DNA of 22,555 nucleotides from JAYEIH01 sp034659995. Its GTDB lineage: Archaea; Methanobacteriota_B; Thermococci; Methanofastidiosales; B48-G16. Position numbers and translations under genes: made by a program. Positions 7,782-15,193 of this stretch are shown in pieces; position 1 is the first letter of the stretch, and each line of letters opens with the position of its first letter. The stretch covers positions 1 through 22,555 of the forward strand of contig JAYEIH010000026.1 of NCBI GenBank assembly GCA_034659995.1. Direction: 5' to 3'. The notes under the pieces were generated by a model. It was not told the origin of the DNA. It did not search any database and saw only the letters and a program-made list of their open reading frames with translations.

Positions 7782-8818
7782 TCGCCGTTGTCCTTGGCAC
7801 ACGACCTGAGATAGTAAAAATGGCTCCTATCATAAAAGAGCTAAAAAAGAGAGATATAGATTATTTTGTTATTCACACTGGACAGCATTACTCCTATAAT
7901 CTTGATAAAGTATTTTTTGAAAATTTTGAGCTCGAAAAACCGAGATATAATCTAGAAGTAGGATCAGGAACGCACGCCCAACAGACGGGAGAGATATTGA
8001 AGAGAATTGAAAGAGTTTTGATTAACGAGAAACCCGAAATTGTTCTCGTAGAAGGGGATACAAACACCGTACTTGCCTCTGCACTTGCTGCTTCAAAACT
8101 GCGTATAAAAGTCGGACACGTGGAGGCAGGACTGCGATCTTTCTGGAAATGGATGCCCGAAGAGGTAAATCGTCTCCTCACGGATCATGTTTCAGATCTC
8201 CTTTTTGCACCCACTGAGATATCCAAAAATAATCTTTTAAATGAAGGCATAACAAATGGGGTGTACGTAGTCGGCAATACAATAGTAGATTCCTTAAAAT
8301 TTACTTCAAAAAAACTCAAAAAAATAGAAAAAGATTTTATTCTTCTCACCCTCCACAGGGAGGAGAACGCTGACAATCCAGAAAAATTAAAAAATATAAT
8401 CAAGGGCACAGAAATGATCAGTGAATATTTCGATACTCCCGTTATTTATCCTATCCATCCACGTACGAAGAAAAACCTGAAAAAATTCAGAATCCAGCCA
8501 AATAAAACCATAGAGCTCGTGCCCCCCATGGACTACTTCACCTTCCTTGCCCATCTAAAAAACTGCAGTCTTGTGCTTACAGATTCCGGGGGAGTCCAGG
8601 AGGAGGCGTGCATCCTGAAGGTGCCGTGTGTTACACTGAGGGATAATACAGAAAGACCGGAAACCGTGGATATCGGCGCGAATCTTCTCGTCGGCAGCGA
8701 TCCGGAAAGAATCTTGGACTCAGTTGTAAAAATGGCAGAAAAGAAGAGAGACTGGAGCCATCCGTATGGGAAGAATGTGGGAGAGAAGATTGTGGATATT
8801 GTTCAGAAGTATCTTTGA
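7778..8818 (+). CDS. wecB: UDP-N-acetylglucosamine 2-epimerase (non-hydrolysing)
   Basis: The 346-residue enzyme interconverts UDP-GlcNAc and UDP-ManNAc, the step before WecC. The GT-B fold signature motifs are all visible: GTRPEIVKMAP at 7-17, GQHYS at 35-39, EGDTNTVLA at 92-100, HVEAGLRS at 114-121, MPEEVNR at 126-132, VGNTIVD at 165-171, HREEN at 193-197, HPRT at 227-230, TDSGGVQEEA at 268-277 and RDNTERPE at 288-295. Length is slightly short of bacterial enzymes but normal for archaea. The start codon overlaps the wecC stop in ATGA, so the pair is co-translated. Its stop lies only 5 nt from the stop of the convergent lipoprotein gene. Confidence 0.95.
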   Translation: MIAVVLGTRPEIVKMAPIIKELKKRDIDYFVIHTGQHYSYNLDKVFFENFELEKPRYNLEVGSGTHAQQTGEILKRIERVLINEKPEIVLVEGDTNTVLASALAASKLRIKVGHVEAGLRSFWKWMPEEVNRLLTDHVSDLLFAPTEISKNNLLNEGITNGVYVVGNTIVDSLKFTSKKLKKIEKDFILLTLHREENADNPEKLKNIIKGTEMISEYFDTPVIYPIHPRTKKNLKKFRIQPNKTIELVPPMDYFTFLAHLKNCSLVLTDSGGVQEEACILKVPCVTLRDNTERPETVDIGANLLVGSDPERILDSVVKMAEKKRDWSHPYGKNVGEKIVDIVQKYL

Positions 8819-8823
8819 AATTT

Positions 8824-9936
8824 TTATTCTATTTCTATTAAAAGTGTATCTCCTTTGTCCTTTTTCCTTGTGAGTCCAACAACAAACAGGTCTCCGTCTC
8901 TCTCACATACGGAATACGCTATCTGATCCTTCTCACCTCCATATATTTTTCTCCATTTTTCATTTCCCTTTCTATCCGTTTTTATAACCAAGATATCTTT
9001 TTCAGCTTCTATATCGGGAGAGGTCGCTCCTACCATAACAAAGCCGTCCTCTACCTTTATAGCATCAAGTGGAATTTCGTATTCATTATCGTATCTTTTT
9101 GACCACAGTTCGTTCCCATTTTTATCCACTTTCATGAGCAGGAAATCTCCGCTATGTCGCGAGCTGTACCCCGCGATAACAAACCCATCATCAAGGGAAA
9201 ATACCGATAGGGGCCATCCTGCCTCCGTCCCTTTATACTCTTCTGACCAGAGTTCTTTCCCGGTGCTGCTAACCTTTGTAAGCTGAAGAGTGTCTTCTAA
9301 AGCACCTTTGGTTCCTGCTATAAGATATCCCTCAGCAGCCGTGCAAAGGACAGATCCCCTTCGGTTCCCTTTGCCATAGGTTTTGTACCACTGTGTATTT
9401 CCCCTTTCATCGATCTTTATTAGGAGGGGATAAACCATACTTTCATTCCCTGAGGATGCAACAGTGGTGCCAAGGAAAATAAAACCATCTTCCACAGATA
9501 AGATGGATTCACCCGATGCATAGCCAAATCCTGGATAATACTCCTGCCATTCTCTTTCTCCGCTCTTATTCGTCTTCAAAAGTACTATCTTTGAAGTTTT
9601 TTCTTTGGAATACTCAACATCTCCAAAAATGAGATATCCCTCCTTAATCTCAAGAAGACCGTGAGGCAACACGTAGTTGTCCTTTCCAAAACTGTAGCTC
9701 TTACGCCAAACCTCTTCTTTCTTCTCATTTATTTTTAAAAGCCACAGCCCATATTCATCTTCAACATGGGAGTATCCCAAAATGATAAAACCATCTTCCA
9801 CTGACAGTATCTGATCTCCTCTGTTGAATCCTTCCTCCTCAAATATCTTTGTGGATGTGTTCTCTTTTTGTCCCATGCATGCTCCAAATAGAGAGAGGCA
9901 CAGTACTGCCATAATATATTTCAGCATATTGTTCAT
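8824..9936 (-). CDS. Lipoprotein with seven propeller-like repeats
   Basis: The 370-residue protein has a lipoprotein signal: an N-terminal hydrophobic stretch ending in LFGAC with Cys20, so it should be anchored outside the membrane. The rest consists of seven repeats of about 45-50 residues. Each has a DGF(I/V)(I/F)LG-type strand, a strand like LL(K/I)I(D/N), then a turn and a W-containing strand such as GNELWSKRY. The last repeat lacks its Trp strand, and the N-terminal segment could close the ring, giving a seven-bladed beta-propeller. Similar repeat proteins are abundant in some archaea and bacteria and may bind ligands or partners; no catalytic residues stand out. GAGGGT lies about 8 nt before the ATG. 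A TATA-like TTTAAAAG (9958-9965) is 25-26 nt upstream, so both start modes are possible. Confidence 0.8.
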   Translation of the reverse strand: MNNMLKYIMAVLCLSLFGACMGQKENTSTKIFEEEGFNRGDQILSVEDGFIILGYSHVEDEYGLWLLKINEKKEEVWRKSYSFGKDNYVLPHGLLEIKEGYLIFGDVEYSKEKTSKIVLLKTNKSGEREWQEYYPGFGYASGESILSVEDGFIFLGTTVASSGNESMVYPLLIKIDERGNTQWYKTYGKGNRRGSVLCTAAEGYLIAGTKGALEDTLQLTKVSSTGKELWSEEYKGTEAGWPLSVFSLDDGFVIAGYSSRHSGDFLLMKVDKNGNELWSKRYDNEYEIPLDAIKVEDGFVMVGATSPDIEAEKDILVIKTDRKGNEKWRKIYGGEKDQIAYSVCERDGDLFVVGLTRKKDKGDTLLIEIE

Positions 9937-10029
9937 ATGTACCCTCTGATCTCTTCATTTAAAAGGGTTTCGACCAGATTTGCGTGAATAAAAAAGCTTT
10001 TTAACTCAGTGTATTAAATATATCCATTA

Positions 10030-10119
10030 TAGCGTAGGTGTATTCTTACACTTCAAAGTAGATAAACGAATGAGTCTCATCGGTTCGAGCCAGAATTAGT
10101 ATTGATACGATGCTCGCTA
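10030..10119. other. Intergenic region with several inverted repeats; possible structured RNA
   Basis: Between the lipoprotein start and the phoU stop lies a 222-bp gap with nested complementarity. TAGCG at 10030-10034 pairs with CGCTA at 10115-10119. GTGTA-TTCT-TACAC forms a perfect 5-bp hairpin at 10038-10051. ATGAG-T-CTCAT at 10070-10080 is a perfect inverted repeat, and ACGAAT (10065-10070) matches ATTCGT (10132-10137). GGTTCGAGCC at 10082-10091 resembles a tRNA T-loop, but the flanks do not form the T-stem. A TTAAATAT box lies at 10014-10021. This could be a small RNA, the 3' end of the pst transcript or a protein-binding region; the evidence is weak. Confidence 0.2.
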
Positions 10120-10158
10120 TTTTATCAGTTTATTCGTACTGCAAGGGCAACAAACTGA

Positions 10159-10797
10159 TCATATGTAGCCGATATCTCCGGTGAGAATGTAGTTCACCCT
10201 GTTTGCAATGTTGATCGCGTGGTCACCTGCTCTTTCCAGATGCCGCCCGACAAGGATCAGTTTACCAGCCTGATCTACCGTTTTTGGTTCGCCCATCATA
10301 ATCAGTACGAGTTCGTTGAATATCTGCTTGTTCAGCTCGTTGAGATCCTCATCTATCACAAGTTTTTTCTCATCAAAGCTCATCGTCTGATAGAACTCCA
10401 TGCTCATGGCTATCTCTTCCTTTACAATATCCTTCATCCGCGGCACATCTATCAACGGCTTGATAAGCTTTTCTTCTTTTATTCTTTTGTTAATTTTCGC
10501 GATATTAACTGCATAATCTCCTATTCTTTCCAGATCGTTGGCGATGGTCATTGTAGAGCTTATCAATCGCAGATCCGTTGCCACCGGCTGTTCCAGTGCA
10601 ATGATAGAAATACACCTATTCTCCACCTTCATATAGTGTTCATTGATATTCGAATCACCGTCGATTACCTCATCGGAAAGTTCAAAGTCTCTGTTTTTGA
10701 GAGCCACTATACAGGTTTCAATGGCCTCCGAGGCCATCTCTGCCAACTTCATCGTTTCTTCCTTCATATCCTCCAATTTCTCATCGATTTTTACCAT
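10159..10797 (-). CDS. phoU: Phosphate transport regulator PhoU
   Basis: The 212-residue all-helical protein contains two PhoU three-helix repeats. Typical motifs are present: SDEVIDGDSNINEHYMKVE in the first, RLISSTMTIANDLERIGDYAVNIA closing the first, and GRHLERAGDHAINIANRV closing the second. The paired E/D(R)xGD(Y/H) motifs bind the metal clusters of PhoU proteins. In bacteria PhoU couples the Pst transporter to signalling; archaeal PhoU acts on the same transporter, though the partner is less clear. The ATG overlaps the pstB stop by one base (TAATG), so it is the last gene of the pst operon. Length is normal. Confidence 0.95.
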   Translation of the reverse strand: MVKIDEKLEDMKEETMKLAEMASEAIETCIVALKNRDFELSDEVIDGDSNINEHYMKVENRCISIIALEQPVATDLRLISSTMTIANDLERIGDYAVNIAKINKRIKEEKLIKPLIDVPRMKDIVKEEIAMSMEFYQTMSFDEKKLVIDEDLNELNKQIFNELVLIMMGEPKTVDQAGKLILVGRHLERAGDHAINIANRVNYILTGDIGYI

Positions 10798-11546
10798 TAT
10801 CCAAACCTCCCTGAGATATAACTCTCTGTTTTATCCTCCTTGGGATTGGTGAATATCTTTTTTGTGGTATTAAACTCTATCATCTCACCCAAGTACATAA
10901 ACGCAGTAAAATCGCTTACCCTTGCGGCCTGCTGCATGTTGTGGGTAACAATGGCAATAGTGTACCTTTTTTTGAGATCAGCCATGAGATCCTCTATTTT
11001 TGCTGTGGCAATGGGATCCAGTGCGGAACACGGTTCATCAAAGAGGATCATCTCTGGTTTTATCGCCAAAGCTCGGGCAATGCAGAGACGCTGCTGCTGT
11101 CCCCCGGAAAGTTCAAGAGCGGACTTATTCATATCACCCTCAACCTCATCCCACAAGGCTGCCCGTTTAAGTGATTTTTCAACTATCTCCTGCAATCTCT
11201 CCTTATTCTTTGTACCGTGGAGACGGGGACCATACGCAATATTATCAAAGACGCTCATGGGAAACGGGTTGGGCTTCTGAAAGACCATACCCACCAGTTT
11301 TCGCAGTTTCACAGGATCCATTTTGTAGATGTCCTTATCATCGAGTTCTATCTCTCCTTCTATTCTCACGTCATCGATCAGATCGTTCATTCTGTTCAGA
11401 CATCGTATGAGTGTTGATTTTCCACAGCCAGAGGGCCCGATGATCGCGGTGATTTTATGCTCATAGATGTCCATCTCCACATCTTTTAACGCCTGAAAAT
11501 CGTCATACCACAGATTGAGATCGTCTATTTCCATTTTTTCTTCCAT
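10797..11546 (-). CDS. pstB: Phosphate ABC transporter ATP-binding protein
   Basis: The 249-residue cytoplasmic ATPase powers phosphate import through PstC/PstA. Walker A GPSGCGKS is at 37-44, the Q-loop is in VFQKPNPFPMS around 88-98, the ABC signature LSGGQQQR starts at 146, Walker B ILFDEP is at 167-172, and the H-loop is in VTHNMQQA. The FQKPNPFP segment and the IRCLNRMND stretch are characteristic of PstB. All ATPase motifs are intact, so the ATPase is functional by sequence even though its partner pstA is interrupted. It starts 2 nt after the pstA stop and overlaps phoU by one base. Confidence 0.96.
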   Translation of the reverse strand: MEEKMEIDDLNLWYDDFQALKDVEMDIYEHKITAIIGPSGCGKSTLIRCLNRMNDLIDDVRIEGEIELDDKDIYKMDPVKLRKLVGMVFQKPNPFPMSVFDNIAYGPRLHGTKNKERLQEIVEKSLKRAALWDEVEGDMNKSALELSGGQQQRLCIARALAIKPEMILFDEPCSALDPIATAKIEDLMADLKKRYTIAIVTHNMQQAARVSDFTAFMYLGEMIEFNTTKKIFTNPKEDKTESYISGRFG

Positions 11547-11548
11547 AT

Positions 11549-12379
11549 TTATCGCCTCACATGTCGTGTAAAGTACTTTCTCAGAGCCATGGCAGAGTAT
11601 GTCGTTATTAATACGAGGATAATGAGTACCAGTGCAGTGCCGTAGGCATTTGCTAATTTTTCCGGCGTTGATTCTGAGACAAGAGAGTAGAGATGAGCAG
11701 GGAGCGCCATGGTGGGATCAAACAATGATTCAGGCAATACCGGATTCAAAATAGCGGCAGTGAAGATGATGGGTGCCGTTTCTCCGGCTGCTCTCCCAAT
11801 ACTGAGGACGACCCCGGTGATAATCCCTGGGAGTGACTGAGGAAGTACAATTTTCCGGATGGTCTGCAGTTTTGTTGCGCCTAGCGCGTAGCTCCCCTTC
11901 TTGTCTCAACTGGGAACAGCTCTTAACGCTTCTTCTGAGGTCCGCAGTACTGTAGGCAGCACCATAAATGCAAGGGTAACACCACCGGCGAGAATGGATA
12001 CGCCAAATTTGAGATAATATACCAAAAATGCAAAGCCAAACAGTCCAAAAATAATTGAAGGCACTGCATTGAGAGTGTCAGCACCAAATCGTATAGCTTT
12101 TGTTATGATGTTCTCTTTCTGGAACTCCACAAGATAAAGCGCACCGCCAACGCCAAGGGGAACGGCCACCATCAATGCTACGGCAACGAGATAAAATGTT
12201 CCGAGTATAGCGGGCATAATACCTCCTTCTTCCCCTCCTTTTCGAGGAATATCGGTGAGGAACTCGATACTCAGCACAGGGAGCCCCTTTATCAGTACAA
12301 AAAGCAGGATAAATGCGAGGATAACCGCGGTAATCACTGCAGAGAGGCTGAGGAGTATGTATACATACTTATCGTTCAT
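11549..12379 (-). pseudogene. pstA: Phosphate ABC permease PstA interrupted by an in-frame TGA
   Basis: Read continuously from the ATG at 12379, this encodes a normal PstA of about 276 codons with a TGA at codon 158 (11906-11908). Before it are several membrane spans (about 8-30, 57-85, 105-122 and 128-145 region) ending with RTSEEALRAVPS. After it, in the same frame, come DKKGSYALGATKLQTI, IVLPQSLPGIITG and GRAAGETAPIIFTAA, all standard PstA sequence, ending in RKYFTRHVRR. The TGA sits in the cytoplasmic EAA loop that contacts PstB. The neighbouring PstC has VPREYKKGSFALGAT at the same place. Observed AGT-TGA-GAC could derive from AGT-GAG-TAC (Ser-Glu-Tyr) by one T inserted and one T lost three bases on. 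It may be a genuine mutation, a sequencing or assembly error, or readthrough. It overlaps pstC by 11 nt. Confidence 0.85.
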
Positions 12380-13232
12380 GCTTTTTCACCCCAAACCTGA
12401 CAGAAATAATATTCAGCCCCATGACAATGACGAAGAGAATAATGCCCACGGCGAACAACGCTTGATAATGAGATCCTCCTACCGGTGTCTCACCCATCTC
12501 CAGGAGGATCACCGAGGTGAGTGCTTCGGTGGGGTTCAGTATTGATCGTGGGATCATCTCCACGTTCCCCAGCACCAGTACCACCGCCATGGTCTCCCCA
12601 ATGGCCCTGCCCATACCCAAAATGATCGATGCGGTAATACCGGAGGAAGCAGATGGGAGGATGACATTTCTCATGGTCTGCCAGTGAGTGGCACCCAGTG
12701 CGAATGATCCTTTCTTGTATTCCCTCGGTACGCGCTCAATGGCATCTTCTGATATGCTGATGATGATAGGAAGGATCATGATGGCGAGGACAATACCGCC
12801 AGCAAGCACAGTCTCTCCTGTGGGAGCATCAAAGGTGAGCTTTATATACCGTACAATAATGATAAGTCCAAACATCCCATAAACTACTGACGGTATCCCT
12901 GCTAAAAGCTCTACCACAGGTCTGAATAAGGTCTCTATCTTTTTGGGTGCCACCTCTGCAAGAAAAAGTGCACAGGAGATGCCCAGCGGAGCCGCGATGA
13001 TCAGTGCAAGAGCAGTAATGGAGAGGGATCCAACGATGAACACCAGTGCACCGTAGATTTCCTTGGGGGGTTTCCAGACTCTTCCCATAATAAAATTAAT
13101 GCCTTCTTCTTTAAGGATAGGAAGCCCTTCTTTAAAAAGAAAGACGATAATAAGAAAAATTACTATACTGGCCGAGAAGGCAAAGATCAGAAGAACGGTT
13201 TCCACAATTTTTTCCATGTCCATAGTAATCAT
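12369..13232 (-). CDS. pstC: Phosphate ABC transporter permease PstC
   Basis: The 287-residue integral membrane protein is one of the two permease subunits of the Pst importer. It has an N-terminal span (about 10-32), the family segment starting WKPPKEIYGALVFIVGSL, and VELLAGIPSVVYGMFGL. The EAA loop reads EDAIERVPREYKKGSFALGAT, followed by GRAIGETMAVVLVLGN, a PstC hallmark. About six membrane segments are visible and length is normal. The first ATG is followed by in-frame ATGs at codons 4 and 6, and no strong Shine-Dalgarno decides between them. A T-rich stretch separates it from pstS. Its 3' end overlaps pstA by 11 nt. Confidence 0.95.
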   Translation of the reverse strand: MITMDMEKIVETVLLIFAFSASIVIFLIIVFLFKEGLPILKEEGINFIMGRVWKPPKEIYGALVFIVGSLSITALALIIAAPLGISCALFLAEVAPKKIETLFRPVVELLAGIPSVVYGMFGLIIIVRYIKLTFDAPTGETVLAGGIVLAIMILPIIISISEDAIERVPREYKKGSFALGATHWQTMRNVILPSASSGITASIILGMGRAIGETMAVVLVLGNVEMIPRSILNPTEALTSVILLEMGETPVGGSHYQALFAVGIILFVIVMGLNIISVRFGVKKHER

Positions 13233-13260
13233 AAAGAAAAAATAATTAAAAAAGGTTTCG
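13233..13260 (-). terminator. T-rich stretch between pstS and pstC
   Basis: On the minus strand the 28-nt gap between the pstS stop and the pstC ATG reads as two runs of six T separated by AATTA (13237-13253). Archaeal RNA polymerase terminates at oligo-T tracts without needing a hairpin. This may partly end transcription after pstS and give more binding protein than permease. Alternatively, the AATTATT core could act as a TATA box for pstC. Confidence 0.35.
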
Positions 13261-14088
13261 TCAGTCTACACGGATATAACCGATCTCTTCGACGATATCC
13301 TGTCCTTCGCTGTTCAGTACGAACTCAAGGAACTCCTTCGCGAGTCCTGAGGGTTGTCCCTGCATGTACATGAAGAGCGTTCTAGAGATAGGGTAGCTTC
13401 CGTCGTTGATCGTTGCCGACGAAGGTATTACACCATTGATCTTCTCTGTCTTCACTGAACTGTCCATGTAGCCGAGGCCGATATACCCAATGGCGTTCTC
13501 GTTCCCTGCCACAGTTGCCTTGACCGCACCGTTAGAGGGTTTCTGGAAGACCTTCGGTGTCTCTTCAATCTCGCCGTCTTTCATGACGAACTCAATGAAG
13601 GTATCTCGTGTACCTGATCCCTCTGCTCGGGTAACTACAACAATTTCTTTATCCTGACCACCGACCTCATTCCAGTTGGTAATCGTTCCTGCGTAGATGT
13701 CCTGTAGATCTTCCATACTCAAATTACTCACTGGGTTTGAGGGGTGTACGATTATCGCGATGGCGTCCCGTGCGATGACCGTTCCCACAAGTTCGGTGTA
13801 GAGCTCTTTCTCTGAGTCTTTGATGGGTCGAGATGCGTTCCCAATATCGACGGATCCTTCGCCGACCATCTTGATACCGGTACCACTGCCGCCACCTTGG
13901 ACGGTGACCTTGGCATCTGAGTGCTTTTCCATATACGCTTCAGCTGCTTGGGTTACAATGGGTTCCACTGTAGTCGATCCTGCTAGTGTAAGCGTATTTT
14001 TTTCTCCTGATTTTCTGCCTATACAGCCTAAAAGACTTATAAGCATGAGTAAACTCATTCCAACTCCAATCACGTTTTTTTGTTTCAT
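13261..14088 (-). CDS. pstS: Phosphate-binding lipoprotein PstS
   Basis: The 275-residue extracellular phosphate receptor begins with a signal ending in LISLLGC, with lipobox Cys22, and is thus a lipoprotein. Phosphate-pocket motifs are visible: AGSTTVEPI near 36-44, QGGGSGTGI around 64-72, NASRPIK around 84-90, and TRAEGSGTRDTF around 153-164. These supply the Ser/Thr/Arg/Asp contacts known in the PstS family. It is the first gene of pst-phoU. Its TATA box (on the minus strand, centred near 14125) implies a leader of about 12 nt carrying GGTGAT at 14095-14100 as ribosome binding site. It diverges from the AbrB/PhoU-like regulator. Confidence 0.95.
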   Translation of the reverse strand: MKQKNVIGVGMSLLMLISLLGCIGRKSGEKNTLTLAGSTTVEPIVTQAAEAYMEKHSDAKVTVQGGGSGTGIKMVGEGSVDIGNASRPIKDSEKELYTELVGTVIARDAIAIIVHPSNPVSNLSMEDLQDIYAGTITNWNEVGGQDKEIVVVTRAEGSGTRDTFIEFVMKDGEIEETPKVFQKPSNGAVKATVAGNENAIGYIGLGYMDSSVKTEKINGVIPSSATINDGSYPISRTLFMYMQGQPSGLAKEFLEFVLNSEGQDIVEEIGYIRVD

Positions 14089-14241
14089 GTTTGTATCACC
14101 AGATGGGATACGTTCCTCCTATTTATATAGTTTGTCTTTGTAGAATATATATAGGAAGAATAGGAGGTACTGGTATGTATAAACACTTAGAATATGTATT
14201 TAAGAGAAAGGTTTATATAGGAAACAGGAGAGATATAATAT
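14089..14241. promoter_or_regulatory. Divergent pst / regulator promoter with three repeated TATA+AGGAG elements
   Basis: Three similar elements occur. Element 1 (minus strand, 14111-14130) reads CTATATAAATAGGAGGAACG and contains the pstS TATA box. Element 2 (plus, 14144-14170) has ATATATAGGAAGAATAGGAGG. Element 3 (plus, 14211-14232) has TTTATATAGGAAACAGGAG. CCTCCTATT at 14115-14123 and AATAGGAGG at 14159-14167 are a perfect 9-bp inverted repeat, 35 bp apart. Element 3's TATA box is centred 26-27 nt before the regulator ATG at 14242, giving a leaderless mRNA. A repressor bound to TAGGAG-type sites would cover both promoters. The obvious candidate is the AbrB-domain protein encoded next door, by inference. 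Confidence 0.55.
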
Positions 14242-15180
14242 ATGGAAACGAGAAAGATTCAGAGAACAGGTGGAAGTTCCTACGCTATCTCCCTCCCAAA
14301 ACAGTGGGTAGAGAACAACAACCTTCAGAGCGGAAACAGTCTGGGCATCATGGAAAACAAGAACGGTACTCTCTCTGTCGCCCCTATGGACCACAGGGAG
14401 GAGAAAAAAAGTTGTGAAATAACGCTGAGTGAAAATCTCGCACTGACAGAACGTACCCTCATTACCAAGTACCTGCAGGGGTACGATATTATAAAAATTC
14501 GATCCAAAACATCCTTTGATCCGAGAAAACGGGAGAAAATCGTCTCGTTAATGCAGAATCTCATAGGAATAGAGATCTTCGAGGAGAAATCTAATAAGAT
14601 TGTTTTCTCTTCCCTGATAGAGTTCGGATCCACGCCATTGGAGAAGGTAACGAGTAGAATGCTCACCCTTACAGGCTCGATGCTTAAGGATACCGTTACC
14701 TTGAATGAAAATCTCAATGAATCCCTGGCAAAAAATATTATCCAGCGGGACAACGAGGTGGACAAACTGTACTTCTTCGCTCTCCGTGAGATTTCCGAGG
14801 CATCGAGAAATACGAATGTCGCCAAGGCACTTGAAATCAGCGACAACTTCGAGCTTATTCCAAACATTATCGCCATACGGAATATTGAGCGAATCGCTGA
14901 TTACGCAGAGGTGATGGCTGAAGAGATGACCTCCCTTGAGAAACCATCAAAAAAGATACAGAAAAAAGGAAAAAAAACATTAGAAATGTTTCGCAAGACC
15001 GTACGAGCATTTATTCGGAAAGATCACACTCTCGCAAACGATCTTCTCGAGGAGATAGAGATGTCTTCATCCAAGGAAGGGGTGGAATCGGTGGTACTCT
15101 CCTCAATCGTGAGTTCTATGGACGCGGTGCAGCGGCACTGCAGCAATATTGCCGAGTGCGTGATCAATCTTAAGGTATAA
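14242..15180 (+). CDS. Phosphate uptake regulator: AbrB-type DNA-binding domain plus PhoU domain
   Basis: The 312-residue protein starts with a SpoVT/AbrB swapped-hairpin domain (RKIQRTGGSSYAISLPKQWV, then about residues 20-50), the fold used by archaeal PhoU-like regulators to bind DNA. A connecting domain with a basic patch (DPRKREK) follows. From about 120 to 310 come PhoU-type helices, with NIIAIRNIERIADYAEVMAEEM and a second, more diverged closing helix including AVQRHCSNIAECV. The AbrB+PhoU architecture is found in archaeal phosphate regulators, but the target here is inferred from position: it is divergent from pstS and shares its repeated promoter elements. It may also control its own gene. 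The leaderless start is supported by the TATA at 14211-14220. dph6 follows after 13 nt. Confidence 0.9.
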   Translation: METRKIQRTGGSSYAISLPKQWVENNNLQSGNSLGIMENKNGTLSVAPMDHREEKKSCEITLSENLALTERTLITKYLQGYDIIKIRSKTSFDPRKREKIVSLMQNLIGIEIFEEKSNKIVFSSLIEFGSTPLEKVTSRMLTLTGSMLKDTVTLNENLNESLAKNIIQRDNEVDKLYFFALREISEASRNTNVAKALEISDNFELIPNIIAIRNIERIADYAEVMAEEMTSLEKPSKKIQKKGKKTLEMFRKTVRAFIRKDHTLANDLLEEIEMSSSKEGVESVVLSSIVSSMDAVQRHCSNIAECVINLKV

Positions 15181-15193
15181 ACGGTGGTAAAGC

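Noticed and set aside
10082..10091. tRNA gene suggested by GGTTCGAGCC
   Set aside because: The flanking bases do not form a T-stem, and no acceptor, D or anticodon arms fit on either strand.
11906..11908. Genome-wide recoding of TGA as a sense codon
   Set aside because: TGA ends several intact genes here (the FAH gene, minD, wecC, wecB) at expected lengths. No selenocysteine context is apparent, and the site is not where a catalytic Cys is expected.
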